DNA from: Porogramme epimiltina | Taxonomy: Eukaryota > Basidiomycota > Agaricomycetes > Polyporales > Polyporaceae | Assembly (NCBI GenBank): GCA_900155495.1 | Contig: FTLJ01000621.1 | Coordinates: 1 to 21,482, forward strand | Direction: 5' to 3' | DNA length: 21,482 bases | Shown: positions 18,855 through 21,482 of the stretch, piece after piece | How the letters are laid out: every line of letters starts with the position of its first letter | Numbering within the stretch: position 1 is the first letter of the stretch | The notes under the pieces: generated by a model | What the model saw: the letters and a program-made list of their open reading frames with translations, nothing else | What the model was told of the DNA's origin: nothing | Databases searched by the model: none | Program-made: the position numbers and the translations under genes

Positions 18855-19477
18855 ACAAGCGAGACATTGGGGTTGTAGAGCTTGCCGGGACTGCCATTTG
18901 CAGCAGGCCGTGCGCGCACAGCGCAAGGCGGAGGCGACATCTTGAGACGGTGCGGATAAACCGCTGGTGGAGGTCGGACAGTCGAGGTGGAAGTGTGGTG
19001 AAGGAAGCAGAAGGGGTAGGACCGGCCGGCGTTGGGAGGAGATTATGGTAGAGGTGGATGAGTTTGGCGTAGACGAATGTCGTATCAGATGGAGGAGTAG
19101 GGATGTAGATTGGATAGAGCGAGATCGGAGGGAGGGAGTGATGGGAACGCGGCGTGCATGATTAACGAGTCGGAGGCGTAGATGGTGGAGACCTTGAAGA
19201 CGGAGACGAGGTGGGGACAAGACGGAGAAGATGAGACGGTAATGAGAATGGGAACGAGACGAGAACGAGAACGAGAACGAGAACGAGAACGAGAACGAGA
19301 ACGAGGCGAGGCGTTGAAAACGAGGCGTGGATTACGACAGTGGGGGGTCTGCGAGGATTGCGAGCCGTTGGGGAAGTGTCTTGTACGCTAGGGGATGCGC
19401 GCAAGAGTAGTTCAAGAAGGGGGGCGCACCGCAGCGTATTCCCTCCCTACTGAAACCTAAACTCCACTGCAGCTCCT
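18855..19477. other. purine-biased stretch with minus-strand open frames
   Basis: The plus strand is G/A-rich throughout, so minus-strand frames are Ser/Thr/Pro-rich. One, ending at 18825, closes with a Cys-rich tail (CARTACCKW and QCLACMK). It might be a downstream part of the 19478-21433 frame, but no splice site links them convincingly. Confidence 0.3.
19261..19305. repeat. GAGAAC hexanucleotide microsatellite
   Basis: Seven and a half perfect GAGAAC units stand in tandem, with imperfect units before and after. It reads as (LV)n on the minus strand and (RE)n on the plus strand, so it stays open in both. Confidence 0.9.
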
Positions 19478-21433
19478 CTAAGACATCTTTGTTTTGGGTT
19501 GTAGTCGTTTGCTTGCACGCATGCTTGCGGATGCGACTGTACGAGGTCGAGATATCGCTTTTGGGGCGGTGCTTGTTGATGAAAGGGGGCGTCGCGGCGC
19601 GGCGCGCGGCGAGGAAGTCGAGAATGAGGGAGTAGAAGCGATTGAAGAGGCGGCCGGTACCGCGGAGGCGATACGAGGAGACGGAGGCGACGCAATGGAC
19701 GGATGGTGGAGAGGTGGAAGTCGGGATTCGTGCCGAAGTTGGAAAGGGGCGAGAGGGCGCACGAGGTCGATATATGGGACGAGTACGAGGACCGCTCGAG
19801 ACCCGAGAACGGGTGGCTGCTGTTGGTCGTTTTTGGGGGTGCCGCGCTGCGGACGATGGTGGAACAGTGATTCGCGAGGTCGAGGATGTGGATAAGGATG
19901 GAGTGGATGCGCACGAGGGGATGCAAGAGGGGGCGCACGATGTTGAGTCGGGTGGTGTAGAGGTGTGAGATAGTACGGACGACGCTGTTTTGCTGACGAC
20001 AGGCGCGAGATGGACAGCGCGCACACCTTCAGGAGCTGCGGGGGGGGGGGGGGGGGGGGGGGGGGCGAGCTAGGCGAAATCTTGAGTCGGCGCGAGAACT
20101 CATCAGGGTTGGCCATGACTTGTGGAGAGACTTCGAAGACAACGATGTTTGGATGAGGCATGGGAGGAGCGTGTGTTCGGCGCGGGGATTCGTCAGGAGG
20201 CGCAGGAGGAACTGGTAACACAGGTACGGCGTTCTCGACCATTTGAGGAGGGCGTTCGAGATGCGTGGATGCGAGACGGCGAAGAGACAAAGGTATCGTA
20301 GGAGGACTGAGAGGTGCCGGTGGGAGCTGCTCACTGTCGGGCGAGAGCGTTGCGAGATAGTTTTCGAAGAACGGCGGCACGCGGGGAGGAGGCTCACCCG
20401 ACGTGACCTGCTGGGGCTCGGACGCGGGCTGCGGTGGTGGATATTCGTGGGGTGGCTCGTGCCGACTGTAAAAATGCGTGATGCTAGCCGTATCGGGGAA
20501 GCAGAGTGGGTTGAGAGACTGAGTAGGGACGCCGACCTCGGGGGGTGATGGGATTGGCGGGCCGTCTAGTTCTGCTAGGAAGGCGAGCTGCTCGAAATGG
20601 TGCCGGCGTTGGTCGCCTGTCAATTGTCGCGCACGAATTACTGGGTCGAGCGGTGGCTGCGCGAGCGAAGACGAGGGGGGCGTAGACAGAGACGTGGGGT
20701 CGGGTACGGGCAGAACAACAGAGACGGGGATGGTTGCGGAAGCAGAAGCAGAAGAGAAGCGGAGCGGCGCGGGGCCGTTGTCTTCGGGAACATGATCAGT
20801 GGCGACGCGCACGGTGACGGCGGCTGTCGGCTGGTCGATACAATTGTTGTTGGTGGACGCGGTTGAGGTTCTAGCGTCGATGAGGTCGGAGATGTTCGTG
20901 GTGTGCTGGCGCTGGACGGCGCGCAGGCATTCGAGTGCGAAAATTTCCTGGCGACATTTTTAAATCTGTGTGTCGAGGTCCAAGACTTCGTCAGGGGTGG
21001 CGCTGGTATACAACGAGACGGAAGCAAGTGCGGAGACGGATGTAGTGTCGAATGCAGTCTGGAAAAATTGCGGGGTCGTGGCGTCGGTTACGGGCGGTGG
21101 AGCGCGAAAGGAGTGCTGTTGCGCCTAGAAGGTTGCGGCGAGGCTCGCTGTAAGGGACTCGACGAGTTGCTTGAATCCAGCCTTAAAGGGAGAAGACTGA
21201 GCGGGAGTGGCGGGCGACATCGGCAGAGCAGGTGGGCTGACAGTGGTCGGCTCTAAGACGCGGTGCGCCGTGCGCGGCTTCGGTACTAGGCTACTTCCAC
21301 AGCGGAGTTTCAAACCTGAACAAATCCGCTGGGTGATTAACCGAGTCAAGCGGGGCCGCCTATCGATCTGATAACAGCTGTAACAGAGGGCGGGCGGGGC
21401 GGCGCCGGCGGCCCAGTGCAGTGTCTTAGGCAT
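19478..21433 (-). pseudogene. long proline-rich open frame with two internal stops
   Basis: A single minus-strand frame of about 652 codons runs from ATG at 21431-21433 (MPKTLHWAAGAAPPALCYSC) or from a later Met (MSPATPAQSSPFKAGFKQLV) to 19478. It is interrupted by TAG at 21125-21127 and TAA at 20960-20962. Coding-like text continues across both (ALASVSLYTSATPDEVLDLD, KCRQEIFALECLRAVQRQHT, RARQLTGDQRRHHFEQLAFL, HPNIVVFEVSPQVMANPDEF), which suggests nonsense mutation of one gene. The middle is Pro/Ser-rich and probably disordered. The frame after the 26-base C run (20040-20065 on the plus strand) is uncertain, since a miscounted run would shift it. No conserved domain was recognised. A gag- or ORF1-like protein of a retroelement is conceivable but unproven. 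Some of the openness is due to the lack of A/T on this strand. Confidence 0.45.
20040..20065. repeat. 26-G homopolymer
   Basis: An uninterrupted run of 26 G residues codes for a poly-Pro stretch on the minus strand. Length calls for such runs are unreliable with most sequencing methods. Confidence 0.95.
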
Positions 21434-21482
21434 GGCCTAGTAGTAGACTTTGCCACACACTTTAGTGTGCATCTGGGACACA

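Overview
The window looks like accessory, repeat-rich DNA from a filamentous basidiomycete, most likely an Agaricomycete. Supporting this are short GT-AG introns of 53-62 nt that restore reading frames, an APE-type LINE with a C-terminal RNase H, a remnant of the 'TPEQ..WL' protein family that is amplified in Agaricomycetes, a lone RNase H1 N-terminal (viroplasmin-like) domain, and an NAD-glutamate dehydrogenase copy that reads like fungal GDH2. No bacterial operon structure, rRNA, tRNA or CRISPR array was seen.

Layout. 1-900: GC-rich repeats, a perfect hairpin and one coding remnant. 923-2154: the only gene that looks intact, a four-exon Ser/Thr/Pro-rich protein ending in a viroplasmin/RNase H1 hybrid-binding-type domain. 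2195-3936: two unassigned coding remnants in otherwise empty sequence. 4116-4358: a 42-bp minisatellite, directly followed by a dead LINE on the minus strand (4443-7866), cut short at both ends and killed mainly by in-frame stop codons. 7867-8190: an 18-bp GC-rich minisatellite at the LINE's 5' break.

8691-16605 is a gene graveyard, mostly on the minus strand. It holds an unassigned spliced remnant, a 54-bp satellite with a higher-order period of about 391 bp (9391-10616), a short-chain dehydrogenase pseudogene, a 50-bp satellite (12217-12637), a nearly full-length NAD-specific glutamate dehydrogenase pseudogene that keeps its introns but lacks the active-site block and the C-terminus (13338-15990), and a plus-strand fragment of a second LINE (16306-16605).

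16606-21482 is low-complexity sequence with strong purine/pyrimidine strand bias: a CT tract, a GAGAAC microsatellite, a two-base N gap beside a direct duplication, a 26-G run, and a long proline-rich minus-strand ORF with two internal stops.

The genes do not form a pathway. The picture is a degenerating, probably silenced segment made of duplicated host genes, dead retroelements and satellites. I found no convincing new multi-gene system. The most notable items are the intact viroplasmin-domain gene, the higher-order satellite and the intron-bearing GDH2 pseudogene.
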